Source: Heterotrichella gracilis (Eukaryota > Sar > Xanthophyceae > Tribonematales > Xanthonemataceae). Taken from it: a stretch of DNA of 64,000 bases. The DNA lies in the NCBI GenBank assembly GCA_032358255.1, contig JAULBX010006442.1, positions 1 to 64,000 of the forward strand. The letters run 5' to 3'. Shown here piece after piece: positions 1 to 11,478 of this stretch. The translations under genes and the position numbers were made by a program. The notes under the pieces were generated by a model, which worked only from the letters and a program-made list of their open reading frames with translations, was not told where the DNA came from and searched no databases. Every line of letters begins with the position of its first letter. Position 1 is the first letter of the stretch.

Positions 1-393
1 TGGCTGGTCGGTGCCCTGGTGCGAGCCAGTGGCCCCTCAACTACGCCTTTGTGCGTCCCCTTTCTTTCTTTCTTCTTTCTGGTGGTGGAGTGGCAAGCAT
101 GTGTCCCCCCACAAACATGGAAGCAGCGAATCCACAGCCCTAACCATGATGGCAAAAGATGCGTCATCTTAGTAAAAAATTGATTACGTACTAACGTTTT
201 GATACAACTTGCTAGCAAGGATAGGGCGACAAAGCTACAATTGTATCGGACATTGTCAAGCCCATCCTAAGAGTCATCCTGGGCCGGTGTAGAATTATGC
301 CATGATCCCAATTGAAATAGTAGCGCCGGTGCCGCGATGCGTAGCAAGCTGCCCACCCTGCCACGTTCTTTTCTCCCTGACTTGACCTCCTTG
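1..393. other. Intergenic stretch with a dispersed-repeat end
   Basis: No gene is seen. The first 60 bases match a dispersed repeat that recurs near 38.15 kb, with reverse-strand relatives near 37.45 and 53.35 kb. The rest is ordinary intergenic sequence downstream of the minus-strand gene that ends at 394. Confidence 0.5.
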
Positions 394-3300
394 TTACAGC
401 TGCTTCCCAAGCTGCGCTCCAACACCCTCCAGGAGGTGGGTGGCGGTGACGGGGGGCGGTGGCTGGGCTGTGGGGGCGATGTGGGGGTGCTGCACTGCTT
501 GCCTTACGGTAGGGTTTTGGCTGCCCCCTGTATGGTGTGCTGCATGGCCTTGGGGTGCGGCCTGGGGCCGCCCAAACACATCTGCAGCGGGTGCTGGCGG
601 GTGGGAATGGCTGGTCACGTGAGCACCGATGCGGTCCATGGAACTGCATTGTTTGACTACTGTGATGGTCATAAGGTATATGACGGTCACATGTGATGGT
701 CACATGTGACTGCAGATGACTGATCCCAACTGCTTTGCTGAGCGTGGCTGATCATGCGGCATATGGGTCTTGGCCAGGCCACGCGACCATGGACGTGTCC
801 AAACCCTAAACAGCGGCACGCTAAACCCTAAGCGGCGGACACCCAACCCTAAAGAGCGCCACCCCAAACCCTCAACCATGGCAAGCCTAACCCTTGGCGC
901 CATTAGGGCCTACCGTAAGGTATGTGACCACAAGTAGTCACAGGGGCTGAGATTGCGTGCCATTGCATGCAAAATGGCTGCTTTGCTAGAGTAGGTGCAT
1001 TAGGGCTCGTGCTCTAAGGTTTGCGGTACCATGGCTGCAGCTGCTGAGCCGCAAAGGCATAAACGTACCCACCATAAATGGCCCCCAAAACCCTAAACCC
1101 TGCATGCAAACCCCTTGACTTACCCAGGAGAGGTGGCGGCTGCGGCGGCTGGCTGGGGACCGCAAAATTAAACGATTTCTTCATGGCCAGTGACCCACTC
1201 TCAGCCTTGGCATCTGAAGCGGCCTGGTGCTGCAGGGCAAAAGCTAGTTAGGATTTTGAGTCCATGCCCTAGGTCCCCAGCCAGCCTGGGTCAGTGACGC
1301 TGATTCAGCATCTAAAGCGAGCCGTTGCAAGGAGTAATATAGTCAGGGTTCAAGTTCAAGCCCTCAACCCTCAACCCTACCCAGTGCTGTAAAATTACAC
1401 CCTGGTTTGGGTAAAAGCTTCAACCCTAAGCCCTAAACAAACCCACCTGCACTGGTGCCAGTCCTGAAGGAGAGTCACAACAGAGTCATCACCACCCTCA
1501 CCACCACCACCACTACCACCACCAGTACCCAAACATTTCCTTGCCAGGCTTGAAGAACAGCCACAGCCACAGCACCACCACCACCACCACCCACCCACCC
1601 ACCCACCTGCATCTGTTGCCAGGCCTGAAGGAGGCTCCCAGCGGACGCACCACCCCCACCACCTCAACCAGCCACCGGGCTGGGTGCCAGAGGGTGTGGG
1701 GTTGCGGAGGGTGATGGTGGGGAGGGTGGTGGCGAGGCTGTGGGTGGCAGCGGGGCAGTGGGGGGTGGAGGCCGATTGATGATTCCCGGGGCATTGCAGG
1801 AGGGCGAGGGGGAGGGGGCATGAACACCTGGGCACAGAAGGGTGTGCTTAGGGTTTAGGTGCACCAGTGGAGCCAGAAGGGCTAAGGAAGGTATGGTATG
1901 CAAAGCCACCATGGCGCCATGGGGCTGGTGCCTTTCTTGAGTGAGCAACCTGCAAGTTACAGTCACTCAGGTTGTCAAGGGTTTAGGGTTAAGGGATTGC
2001 ATGGGACCGCAGGTTGAAGTCTACAACTTGCATGTTACTCAGGTTTATGTAAAGGAAGCATGTGTGACTACGGGTTAAGAGTCTCAACTCAAGCTGTGCA
2101 AAGTGCATCCATGCTACTGCCATCTGGCTCCATTGGACACCTCTTGGCATTGGCAACCACACACACACCCCAAACCCTGCACTAGGGTTCAGCAGGGCAA
2201 ACACCTTCAATTCCTGGAGCATGGACTCCCCTGCCGGAGGAAGTAAAACAAGGTACTAAAAATTGCATTCCTCCCCGGGGCGATCGGACGGCATCTTGCA
2301 TGGTGGTTGACGAGGGCTACCCAACCTGAACCCTATCAGGGTAAGCACAGCCAAAACCCTACACTAGGGATCACGAGAGGGTTGTAAAGGTGTACAGGAC
2401 CAAGCAGCTGACCTTCAATTCCTGGAGCACGGGCCGGCCTGCGGCCGCGTCTTGCAGGGTGACTAACGAGGATATGTTGGGGAGGGACCCGGAGCCATCC
2501 AGCATGACGTTCAGGGATGGCATGGAGTGCACGCTGCTCACTGACAGAAGCTCATATGAAGTCGCCTCCTGCGGCAGGGCATAGGGTTTCATGCTAGGGT
2601 CCATGCCATGGTTTACGTAGGGTTTAGGGTTTGCAGCGGGGGAGCGAGGGGTTAATGGGGAGCAAAGGCGTGGTGTGCACGCTGCCCAGATGATCATTGA
2701 GAGCACCTCGAATGCAGGCGCGTCCTGCAGCGGGAAATTTGGGTAAAACCAGGGGGTCTTCAATACAGCTCAAGGGGGAGGGAGCTAGGGTTATGCTAGG
2801 GTTTTCAGGGTAGTTGGAGTTTGTTAGAAAGCACTGCTCACTGAAGGCAGCTCAATGGTTTTTGTGCGGCAGAAAAACAGGGTTCACGCTGGGGTTTCAA
2901 CAAAACCGGGGATTGGAGCTGCGGGCTTCACAGCGGTGCTGCTCGTCTGAACAGGAGGCAAATGCTTAGCATTAGCCGGTCCCATGCATTTTAGCAATGC
3001 AGTCACATGAGCAGTGCACACCAATAAATGGCGCCAATAAATTCCACCAGCCCAACGATTTCCGGCAGTGTGTACACCATTCACTGGGGTGTAAGGATCT
3101 TGCACGGTGTGAGTCATGGCCCATATGGTGCTGAGCCTCCCTACCCCCACTGCTCCCCATTCAGCCCTACCTGCAGCGAGGTTTACGCAGGGCTGGCGCC
3201 AGGGTTGCCGGGCGAGCTAGGGTTTCCAGGGTGGCGATGGGGCCCGTCTTGTGAAGACAAGGGGAGGAAGGCCTGTGTCAACTGGGCAAAAGTAATGTCA

Positions 3301-6300
3301 ACTTTCCCAGTGATGCTGGACGGGGGTGGCGGGGGCCCTGCGCGGTAAACAGTGCCATTCCCGTGGCAACCAAGCAGGTGTCTCGAGGGTGCAAAGAGGG
3401 TGAGGGCTGTCATGTTGCTCAGAGAGGGGTGCAGTGTGCAGCAAAGGGGAGGTAGGCCTGTGTGAGCTATGCAAAGGGGGTGTCAACCTTCCCAGTGGGG
3501 GTGAAGGCGGGTGCCGGGGATCCCTGAGCAGCAAAACACAATGGTGTTTTTTTAATCTGGTCGGATGTCCCACTAGTGTGAGCAGGGCAAGGGCTACCAT
3601 GGTTTGGGGTTTAGGGATTGGGCATTAGGGGAAGGTCTCAAGCAAGGGGTGTTGTTTACCACGGAGCAGTTGAGTAACAGGGGCCCTCATCCTTAAGATG
3701 CTCTTCCCTTCCCTTGCCATCACCCCCATCACCACCCACTCCCTCGACCCCCCACAGCACCTTGTGGACTGGCTCCCTGAAACTTCCGGGAGGGGGCTGC
3801 TGAGGTTGAGCTGGGGATTGAGGGACTTGATCGCCTGGTCGCCTGTGCACAGGAGGGTTTGCTTAGGGTTTAGGTGCACAGGAGGGGTTGCTTGGGGTTT
3901 AGGTGCACTAGTACTTCTAGAATGGCCAAAAAGGCAGAGTGGTCATTGCCTGAATTGTTCCAGCTGGTTGGAACTGTAGCCTTTCTTGTTTCCACAAAGT
4001 TGTGTCACTCAGATGGTCAAGGAAGCCTGTGGGACACTCAGACTACGCTTCAGACTCTCAACTTCAGGCTGTGCCCAGCTACCCTGGATGTAAACCCTAA
4101 GCAAACCCCTCCATTGCCAACTATGCCGCCATCTTGCATGGGGGGGAGGGAACCACACAATCTGAATCCTAGCAGGGTATGCGCAGCCAAACCCTACACT
4201 AGGGATCATGGCAGGGTTGTAAAGTTGTACAGGACCAAGCAGCTGACCTTCAATTCTTGGAGCACGGACCGGCCTGCGCCAGCGTCTTGCAGGGTGGTTA
4301 ACGAGGGCATGGAGGGGAGGGACCCAGACCCATCCAGCATGACGTTCAGTGATGGCATGGAGTGCACACTGCTCACTGAAAGCAGCTCGTATGAAGGCGC
4401 CTCCTGCAACAGGGGAAGCGGGTTTATGCTGGGGTATCCAGGGCAGCTAGGATTGGAGCTAGGGCTGTCAGGCGGATGCTGTCAGGACAGCAGGCCATGC
4501 TTAGGGTTAGCGAGTCCCATGCATTTTGGCAATGCAGCCACATGAGCGGTGCACACATGGCGCCAACCATTTCCACCCGCCTGACGCTTTCAATCCGGCA
4601 CTGTGTACGCCATTTACAGGGGTGTAAGAATATCTTGCGCGGTGTGCGTCATGGTCCATGTGGCCCTGAGCCTCCCTATCTCCCTTGCACCCCACCCAGC
4701 CCTACCTGCAGCGGAGGCGCAGGGTTTGCGCCAGGGTTGCCGGGCGAGCTAGGGTTTCCAGGGGTGCGGTGGCGCCCATCTTGTGCAGAAAAGGGGAGGT
4801 AGGCCTGTGTGAGCTGTGCAAAGGGGGTGTCTACCTTGCCACTGGGGGTGGAGGCGAGTGCCGTGGGGGCCTGCACATCACAGAAACACAAAATTTGTGT
4901 TTTCATGTCAATCGATGTCTCAATTGTGTGAGCACGGCAAGCGCTGCAGTGGTTAAGGGCTCGGGGTATAGGGTTTTTTTTCAGACGCCGCTCTTGGCAG
5001 CGAAAGTGTTACCAGGGGGGTCTACATTAGAAGGCTCCCTCTGAATAGCTTCCCCTCCCGGAGCAGATGAGTAACGGCGGCCTTAAACATAGCAATGCAG
5101 TGCTTTTCCGTTCCCTTGCCACCACCCCAAACACACCCCACTCCCCCATTCCCCCTACCGCACCTGGTGGACTGCCCCCCTGGGGCTGCCGGGAGGGGGC
5201 TGCTGGGGCTGAACTGGGGATTGAAGAACTTGATGCCGATCCCCAGGGCGGCTCATTGCTGCCATTACTGCAGGTGGACCACCAGGTGGGCCTTGGGATG
5301 CCTGTACCACTGGGGATGGAGCGGATGCCGGCTGGGATTGGGATTTTGGCCTGATCTCTGTTCTGGAATCATGGGCTTGCGTGGACCCAGTCCCCGGCTG
5401 ATCCCGTTGGGGGCGCTGTGGCATCCCAGGCTGTTCCTGGCTTTCTTGGCTCGGCGGTTGGCTGTTTTCGGGATGCTGGCCTGTGCTCTGAATTCCCGTC
5501 AATCCATTTTGGGATGCTGCCAATCCCGGGGGAGCCCAGACACCATCCCCAGGCTGGGCGATGGTCACCACCTTGGGCTGGGAATGAAACCCTAGAGAAG
5601 TATTTGCTGACGGCTGGGACTGGGACCCTAAAGGGTTTGCTGGCGGCTGCCCTAGCTGTGTGCCCTCCTCCAACACCCTATTGCCCTGCCCAGAAACTCT
5701 ATCGGCAGGACCCAAACCCTCCGATAGGGTTGCCGGCGAGCGTGCAGCCGCACCCTGAAGCGCAGGCTGCGCTTGGGGGGTCGGGAACTGGAGCGGGTAC
5801 AGACCCTCCGACGAAACCCTTGTAGGGTTCTGCGTAGGGTTTGCGGGGCGGACCACAGCCCCCGGGGATGGCTGGGGAGCCGATCCTTGCACGCCGGCTA
5901 GGGTATTGGCTGGCGTAGGGTTTCCAGCGCCGCTGGTGGGGGTGGCCGGTGAGCTGTGTGGCCGCTGTGTGGTAGGGTTTCCTCCTCCATTAGGGTTTCC
6001 TCCAGGGTTTCCACTCGCAGTAAGGGTTTGGCTGCTCGCCGCTGCAGACCTGGCTGGTGGCACCTGCATGGTAGGGTTTTGGCCTGCTGTGTTAGGGTTT
6101 GGAGCACCTGCGTTAGGGTTTCGCTCCGCTGGGTTGCTGGGTCGGGGTCCTGGCTGTGCGCCACCTGGCACTGGACCAGAAACTCTAGGGCTGGCTAGGG
6201 TTTGGGTAGGGCTGGGCCCGGTAGCCGATGGTCCAATACCCACACCCATCCGGGGACGGCTGCCAGCTAGGATATTAGGGTTTTGATGCGGCGTTGGCAG

Positions 6301-8215
6301 GCGGGGGTGCTGGGGTGGCAGAGCGGGCGAACGGAACCCCTGGGACTGTTTTGTAGATGGGGTAGATCCCTGGGGTTGAGTGGTGGGTGGTGGCCGCACT
6401 CCCTGGGATTGTGTTGTGCCTGGGAAGGGTGGTGGGCGTGCTGCTGGCTGCTGGTTGGCTGCAGGGGGGAGGTATGGATGGATTAAGAGTATGCAGGGTG
6501 GAATGGTTGCCAGGGCACTGCAGGAGGAGATTAGGCCCAACGGGAGGGACACATTTTTTATGGCAACAGGCCTGGGCGGGCTATGATACCCCCCCGGGAA
6601 AAAACCTTCTCCAACACTACCTAGATTGGGAATCTCAACCACTGAGCCACCCTCGAGTCATAGCAACCCCTACAAGGTTCCTGTGCATACATCAGCACAC
6701 ACAAACCCTACACAAAACCCTTACCTGCAGGAGGCCGCACTTGCGCGTGTGCAGGCGGCAGCCGCGTGCCAGGTGGCAGCCCAGGAAGCAGCCCCATGGC
6801 CCTCCCCGGATCCACAAACTGCTTCAGGCGCTTGGGGCTGCCCATGAGCGCCTGCAGGGTAATCAGGGGTTTGGTTAGGGTTGGGGAGGGTACGGTGAGG
6901 GTTGCTCATGTGTCTGCAGGTGCTAGGGTTTTGGGTGCTGGTGTTGGGGTTTGGGCGCGTTACGTGTCAGCAGGTGTGGCAAGCATTTGTTGCATAGGAG
7001 ATGTGAGGCTGGGCATGGGGATCCCATCACATGGGATGTGCCACAGCACCAACCCTTCTACATATGCTGTAAATTAAATATGATCTCCCCCAGCTCTCCA
7101 CTTCCCATTTTTCAGGGTAGCTTTACGTAATGTACAAAATATGATGTGCGATTGCTGCAGAGATGCAAATGCCGCATGAGCCACTCCAGGAAGCAGCCCC
7201 AGTAGGGTTTTTGCATGTCAGGGTGTGCAACCACTCCGCTGTCTCCATTTTATGGGCAACCACCATTTCGATAATTATTATACCTGTGTTTTCCTGTGAT
7301 TCCCCACAGAGCAATAAACCCCTTGATTGCCTCACTCTGTACTGCACCTGCGCTGCTACAGCCACCACGGTTGGCATAGTATTTAGGGTCTAGGATTTTA
7401 CCGCTGTGGTCCTTGCCCTGGGTGGCACCTGCGCCGCTACAGCCGCCAGGTCGGCGTAGGGTTTAAGGGTTTAGGGTTTAAGGGCTTTAGGGTTTCCCCA
7501 CTGTATTCCTTACCCTAGGCGGCACCTGCGCCGCTGCAGCCGCTATGTTGGAGTACGCCGCCCCTGCCAGCTGGCACTCGAGCTCCGTGGGGGTGGCAGC
7601 TACCCGCACGCCGCCAGGCCTGTGGAAAGGACAATGTGCTGAATAGCTAGCAGTGTAGTTATTTTGTTCTTGACATGGGCTGCAGTTTAAACCATCCGCC
7701 AACTTGCACAAGCGGACCCAAGCGGCTGTATGCTTTTACAAAGTACGAGGGGAGTCAATATGCGCCAGGAGCCACTCGCGCACTTGTGATTGTGGGGAAG
7801 GAGTTGCATCTATAGCACGAGCATTCCGCGTTACATTCCGAAATAAACGGTTGGATTGCAGGCAAGTGCGGGATTCTGTATGGCAACGAGCCATGAAAAT
7901 ATGTTAAAGATATAAATTGTTATTGCTGAATTAAGAACACTGCAATGCCACGCAATGCCACGCAATGCATGCATATGGAGGATCCCGACACCCAGTCAGG
8001 TACTATACTTCCGGTACAGTGCCCAAGCCTGATGTCAAATACTCTTAACCACGACTGATGGGCTGCAGTGGTTTGTCCCGATTCTGATCTGGGTGGCACA
8101 GGTACTGCGACGTACCGTGCAGGGCAGAGATTTTTTGTCCGTACTTGGCAAGTACTGAAGCCATGTCTGCTTCGTCCCGTGCCCTTTTCGAACTCACAAG
8201 CTCCGAACGCTGCAT
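394..8215 (-). pseudogene. Left copy of a Pro/Gln/Asn-rich protein gene, probably a pseudogene
   Basis: This is a diverged copy of the gene at 11479-17087. Matching exons, in transcript order, are 8215-8116, 7619-about 7513, 6851-6725, 6458-5164 (1295 nt, fully open), 4813-4706, 4403-4248, a decayed Pro-rich exon near 1829-1620, 1229-1124 and 581-394 with a TAA stop. The start ATG and the first donor (GTACGT) are conserved. Two things argue against function. The second exon lacks one base compared with the right copy (near 7611), so the conserved junction runs into a stop after about six codons. The Pro-rich exon near 1.7 kb is also frameshifted. The copy contains an extra tandem duplication: the exon at 4403-4248 recurs at 2568-2413, and decayed copies of the next exon and of the end of the large exon lie near 3.3 and 3.8 kb. 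A different splice could rescue part of it, so pseudogene status is an inference. Confidence 0.6.
2340..5240. repeat. Internal tandem duplication in the left gene copy
   Basis: Sequence starting near 2340 (intron end plus the 52-residue exon at 2413-2568) recurs near 4175 (exon 4248-4403), a period of about 1835 bases. Collinear similarity continues: 3240-3330 matches 4775-4860, and 3700-3840 matches 5105-5245, which is the 3' end of the large exon. The right copy of the gene has one unit only, so the duplication came after, or was lost from one of, the two copies. Confidence 0.7.
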
Positions 8216-8319
8216 TCCAGGCAACACGTCGGTTGCATGGTCTAGAGCAACGTGTCAGCGTTAAAAACAACGATAGTTGGCGCTGGTGCCATGGGTTGCT
8301 GAGTGAGTGGGTTGCGAGT

Positions 8320-9512
8320 ACGTCTATAAGTGTTGCTTATCTAGAAGCATATTAGACAAAGCCCCAGTACCACGGCTTCCAAGTACCTTTCTTCAATAAA
8401 TTTGCCAGGGCAGTGCCAAACCTTTGTAAAACGCGTTGTTGACATCAGCGTCCTAGCCTAGGGCCTAGGCTAGGGTCAAACGTCTGAAGCGCCACCCAGT
8501 TGCCAACTGAGTCAGAGAGAACGTCGAGCCAACTGGCAAGGGTACATCAGGTGCATTGGTTGCTACAGCTTTCCATTGAGCCAGTGGTTCTGCCACATAA
8601 GTTACAGGACCAGCAGTTGACCACCAAAATGCCACTTTCGTGGAGCATGACCTGGGCTGCCCCTGTCGCATCCTTCTTATCACTTGCACACAAACATTCC
8701 ACAAACCGTTATTTCTGTATGTGACACCTTTGACTACTCTGGCCTAAAGGCAAGCTTCACATGCCTCGGTGGCCGTGTTTGCAGTTCACGTAAATCCAAA
8801 CCAGTTTCTTTCACCTCCTTTAGTGCTGACCGTTGGCTGATCAGCTGTTGTCCTAAACCATATGCAAAATGGGTTTGCCCATGGGCTTGCTAATGCAGTG
8901 CGAGGGCGTAACAGGCCCTGTCACCCAGCAAAATCCTTGAAAACTGTATCGCAGGTCGTCTGAATTGCAAATGAAACAAAGCCTGAAGGATAGAATGAAT
9001 AAGGGAAAAATATGGCCTAGAGGTCACTGATACAAGGTGCACAAATCACACAGAGAAGGCAAGCAAACGCATGTCTCTAACCTACTTGGCTGCAGAAGTT
9101 CAATATGAACCTATGTGCAGATGCTGAAGCACAAAATTCGAAACACATACAGGCTGCTGTGTGTATGTCCAGACTCTTACCCAACCCGCTCAAATACATC
9201 TATCAAAACCGACTGCAAGTTACTGCACCAGTCAGCCCTCCTTACCCAGGTAGGAACCCTGGGAACTTGCAATAAAGTATGAGCATGTAAACTGAATACT
9301 CTCGCCCGAGGCCAAGGCCCTGTGTCTTGCTTGCTCTAGAAGCCTGTGTCTCCAGTAGCTTGTGTCTCATACAGCTCCTGCCCTGCTTGCTCCAGCAGTT
9401 GCTGCCTGCCTGCTGGCGCTTCTGCTAGGCGTTGTGGTCTCCCCGGATGCACTGCCAGGGTTTGCAGAGGCTAGTCTGTACTTGCCGGGCCACAAAGATT
9501 GCCTGCAAGTGC
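8320..9512. other. Intergenic, no gene seen
   Basis: This lies between the left edge of the duplicated segment and the hypothetical gene at 9513. Open frames here are short and lack a coherent splice pattern. Around 9325-9370 a short motif (cctgtgtct and variants) repeats several times. Confidence 0.4.
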
Positions 9513-10438
9513 TCAGGGCGCACTTGAGGGGCGCGCCTGCTGCCTGAGCTCCTTCTCCCTCCTCTTGCCAATCCTGATCAGGCCAAGCCCCTTGTCGATG
9601 ATGCTGCACGTGAACGGCTTCCTGTGCCTGATGCTTGGGTACAGGACGAGTATCTGCTGGAGCCTTGCAACTTCATCTGCCAAATCCTCCCAGTCTGAGA
9701 AGTGGACTTCTTCATTCCTTTCGTTTACAAGCTGATCTGCGTTGTGGCCAAAGAGGACAACGTTCACTTTGCCCTCGCTGCCTGTGACTTCCCTTGCAAG
9801 GTCCTCCACCACCAGGGAGTTCTTCGGGTTGGAGAATCTGTTTGTTCTGGCGTAAGGCTTCTTGAACCCAGCAGACATGTTGAGCAGCTCAGCTGCAGTG
9901 AGAGTGACGTTCTTGCGCTCCACCGCTGCCAGTGACAAGTCAGACTTTGTTTGAAACGCCTGGAACTCGTCCCTTGATACCAAGCTGCGCAAGAAAACCA
10001 CAGTAAGGGGGACCTGGTGACCAATAAGACTTCTGGGTTTCTCAGCAAGCAGCACCTGCTAGCTATTAAAGGATGCGCAACAGGCGAGTTGTGCCCACGA
10101 GACAGAATACAGTGCAGTGGGCACATGCACTGCATCAGATGCATGCATATGGCTTGCAAGCACAGACTTCGCTCCATCACACACCTTGTAGTTCTGGTGA
10201 AGGCGACCCGTGGCTTTCTGCCAGCAAGCTGGCCCTCGCTGATGTCCTCGATCGCCTGCAGGTCCTCCACCCGACCAAAACCTGCCACACCATATCCTTT
10301 AACCCCCAGTGCTTCTGCAACACCATGCAGTGTGTCCGAAGGCTGTGCTGTATGGACTTCCAAAAAAGTACCCGGAAAATAGGGTACTGCGTCCAGTGAG
10401 GGTGAACTGCACGATTCTCTGATAGAACCGAACTCCAT
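9513..10438 (-). CDS. Hypothetical protein, two exons
   Basis: The model joins exon 10438-10185 (start ATG in the context accATGg) to exon 9972-9513. The donor is AAG|GTGTGT, the acceptor is CAAG|GGAC, and the phase (2) is kept across the intron. The predicted product has 237 residues, is soluble and charged, and has no signal peptide or membrane segment. The C-terminal third is rich in Lys and Arg and ends in a basic tail just before the stop. I do not recognise the family. It sits alone between the two copies of the Pro/Gln-rich gene and is not duplicated with them. An upstream exon cannot be excluded because the frame stays open for a short way 5' of the ATG. It is more likely coding than chance: both exons are long, the splice sites match in phase, and the composition is protein-like. 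Confidence 0.5.
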
Positions 10439-11478
10439 GGTGTACGAGGACAGCAACTGCCAAGGAGTGAGCTACTTCGAAGTGCGAACCTGATGTCAGG
10501 TTCGCACTGTCAACAGCTTGTTGGTAGAGTAGTTTACATAAGCTGAATGTGCGATCCACGAGGGGCGTGGAGCGGCGTGACTATCGATAAATATCCTGTT
10601 CCCTGAGGTCCCTGTTTACAACGTTGCCACCAAAGTGACTTCTGAGCGCCAGCCAACAGCAGGGGTTGAACCAGGGGAAAATTCAAATCATTATTAAAAA
10701 AATAAAACATTTGGGAATTTCAATAATTACAAGATTTACAAGATTTATTCTAATAATAATAATAATAGAAAGTATAGAAATGATACATTAATATAATTTG
10801 TTTCATTACAGTCACACTCACTTTCTCCACAAGTCAGGCAAATGCCAACCCATTTAATGTAAAAATATACACAGAAAACAGAGGCCTTTCCCAGGCTTAG
10901 GTGTTATGGCAAGAATAAACGTGCATAAGTAAGCTGCGCTGCAAAGACCTAGGACGCCTCAGTCCAAGGCTCTGTGTGAGCTGCAGTCATCATCAGCGCC
11001 ATGGGTTTGGCCCATCACATGCCCAAAGTGTTCAAAATTGAGCCAGGCACAAGGACGGAAAGAGAAGGCAAATTCCAGCTAGTATCAATTGCATAACCAA
11101 AATATAACGCAAACGGCGCACACCAGCGGGGACCAGCATTTGCCTGCAGCTGAAGATACGGATCCTGGCTACATTCCCCATCCCGCTACATCCGCCACCT
11201 TGGCCCAGGGACTGCGCATATATCTGATTCTATCATCCCCAATTTCAGAAACTACTAATCCAGAGGCGACGCCCAGCTGCTGACCGAGTGGGGACGCGGG
11301 CTGCTTTGTGACCAACGGCGAAATGGCGTAAATTTTAGCTAAGACCATGCATCATTAGCGTCCTGACCAGGCGCAAATGAAAGCTAAAGATCATGCTCGT
11401 CATGACCTAAAATTGCCAGAAAACAAACATTGTATATCGTCTCAAAACGGATTTTGACTCCCCACCCTGCCACGCTGT
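10439..11478. other. AT-rich intergenic region
   Basis: No gene is seen. The part at about 10690-10800 is clearly AT-rich against the roughly balanced flanks and has an (AAT)n run near 10750. It separates the hypothetical gene from the right copy of the duplicated segment. Confidence 0.4.

Larger units (their letters stand above)
350..8320. repeat. Segmental duplication, left copy
   Basis: About 8 kb here is collinear with 11455-17190 in the same orientation, through exons, introns and the 5' flank. The first similarity is the last exon plus its downstream flank (ctgcccaccctgccacg at about 349). The last is upstream of the start codon (tgccatgggttgctgagtga near 8290). The copies differ by many substitutions and indels, so the duplication is not recent. 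Confidence 0.85.

Noticed and set aside
1496-1615. CRISPR-like or satellite array
   Set aside because: The repeats are a simple ACC/CCACCA microsatellite tract in the GC-rich gene region, without spacers.
5418-6286. Plus-strand open frames opposite the large Pro/Gln-rich exon
   Set aside because: They are antisense shadows of a GC-rich, low-complexity exon. The minus-strand frame has matching splice sites and phases in both copies.
7690-7800. Possible homeodomain helix 1 (REWLLAHIDSP) in the left copy near 7765
   Set aside because: The right copy does not keep this frame, no WFxN helix 3 follows, and exon 1 joins directly to exon 2 in phase without it.
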